The translations under genes were made by a program, and so were the position numbers. DNA of 64,000 nt from Plenodomus lindquistii (Eukaryota > Ascomycota > Dothideomycetes > Pleosporales > Leptosphaeriaceae), in NCBI GenBank assembly GCA_025504975.1, contig JANUWI010000012.1, positions 62,001 to 126,000 of the forward strand, read 5' to 3'. This document shows, piece by piece, positions 63,817 through 64,000 of the stretch; the first letter of the stretch is position 1, and each line of letters begins with the position of its first letter. Under the pieces are notes generated by a model, which was not told the origin of the DNA, did no database searches, and worked only from the letters and a program-made list of their open reading frames with translations.

Positions 63817-64000
63817 TTAGACGAGGAATGTCCAGAAACTGGGGTAAACGAATTCGTCCTCGAAGATGCGCCTGACCTGTTCAAGGACAAAAGACTCCAC
63901 TTTGCCAACGTTCTTGAGTACCTGCTTGCCACTGCCCTGTCCTCCGATCTCGCTCTCTACTTTGATGTTTTCGAGAAGACCTCCGATTGTGGGACGCTGT
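63817..64000 (-). CDS. C-terminal end of an unknown protein, cut by the window edge
   Basis: On the minus strand a frame enters from the right edge and ends at a TAA at 63817-63819 (60 residues visible). It has coding character (GGLLENIKVESEIGGQGSGK, then KVESFVLEQVRRIFEDEFVY, ending FWTFLV) and no stop before the edge. No family is recognised from this piece. The start and any introns lie outside the window. Confidence 0.6.
   Translation of the reverse strand, partial: QRPTIGGLLENIKVESEIGGQGSGKQVLKNVGKVESFVLEQVRRIFEDEFVYPSFWTFLV

Noticed and set aside
1..64000. CRISPR arrays, rRNA or clear tRNA genes
   Set aside because: No regular spacer-repeat pattern was seen, and reading did not reveal a tRNA cloverleaf or rRNA segment. 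A covariance-model scan would be needed to exclude a single tRNA.

Overview
The window looks like chromosomal DNA of a filamentous ascomycete (Pezizomycotina), most likely a dothideomycete. This follows from many short GT-AG introns of about 45-85 bp with CTAAC-like branch points, a Zn2Cys6 regulator, two HET-domain genes and a Het-C gene, a CFEM/PTH11-type receptor, a heme-thiolate peroxidase and a CBM18 chitin deacetylase. The class assignment is an inference from gene content; nothing here fixes genus or species. No bacterial, viral or plasmid backbone is seen. I assembled the gene models by reading splice sites and checking that every junction keeps frame.

Layout. 0.7-6 kb: an MFS sugar transporter and an FAD monooxygenase with an NTF2-like N-terminus. 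7.5-20.3 kb: an F-box protein, a peroxisomal SCP2 protein ending in AKL, a large STAND-type N-terminal protein with an acidic tail, a HET-domain gene with an apparent frameshift, a methyltransferase, and an unknown membrane-anchored or secreted protein on the minus strand. 21.3-34.7 kb: a surface-polysaccharide neighbourhood. It holds a minus-strand gene joining a GH16-like lectin domain to an acyltransferase-3 membrane domain, a wrecked acyltransferase-3 pseudogene, an intact processive GT2 synthase in five exons, and a chitin deacetylase framed by three CBM18 modules. These sit among AT-rich, gene-poor stretches containing a foldback (MITE-like) element. 36.6-42 kb: a ZZ zinc-finger protein and, divergently, a Zn2Cys6 regulator with a GC-AG intron inside its zinc cluster. 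42-50 kb: a single-exon HET gene followed by a tandem array of four related small or medium genes of unknown function; two share a C-terminal cysteine domain with an IYFTNG signature. 50-64 kb: a GMC oxidoreductase, a CFEM/PTH11-like receptor, a chloroperoxidase-type enzyme, a Het-C gene whose last exon encodes a long repetitive charged tail, and the C-terminal end of an unknown gene.

How the parts fit. Four loci (HET, HET, Het-C, STAND-like) belong to families known from non-self recognition, and the unknown tandem array lies next to one of them. The GT2 synthase, deacetylase and acyltransferase genes could make and modify a cell-surface polymer, but co-function is inferred only from proximity. 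The two items I would look at first are the IYFTNG tandem family (45.8-49.9 kb) and the GH16-like/acyltransferase-3 fusion (21.4-24.4 kb).
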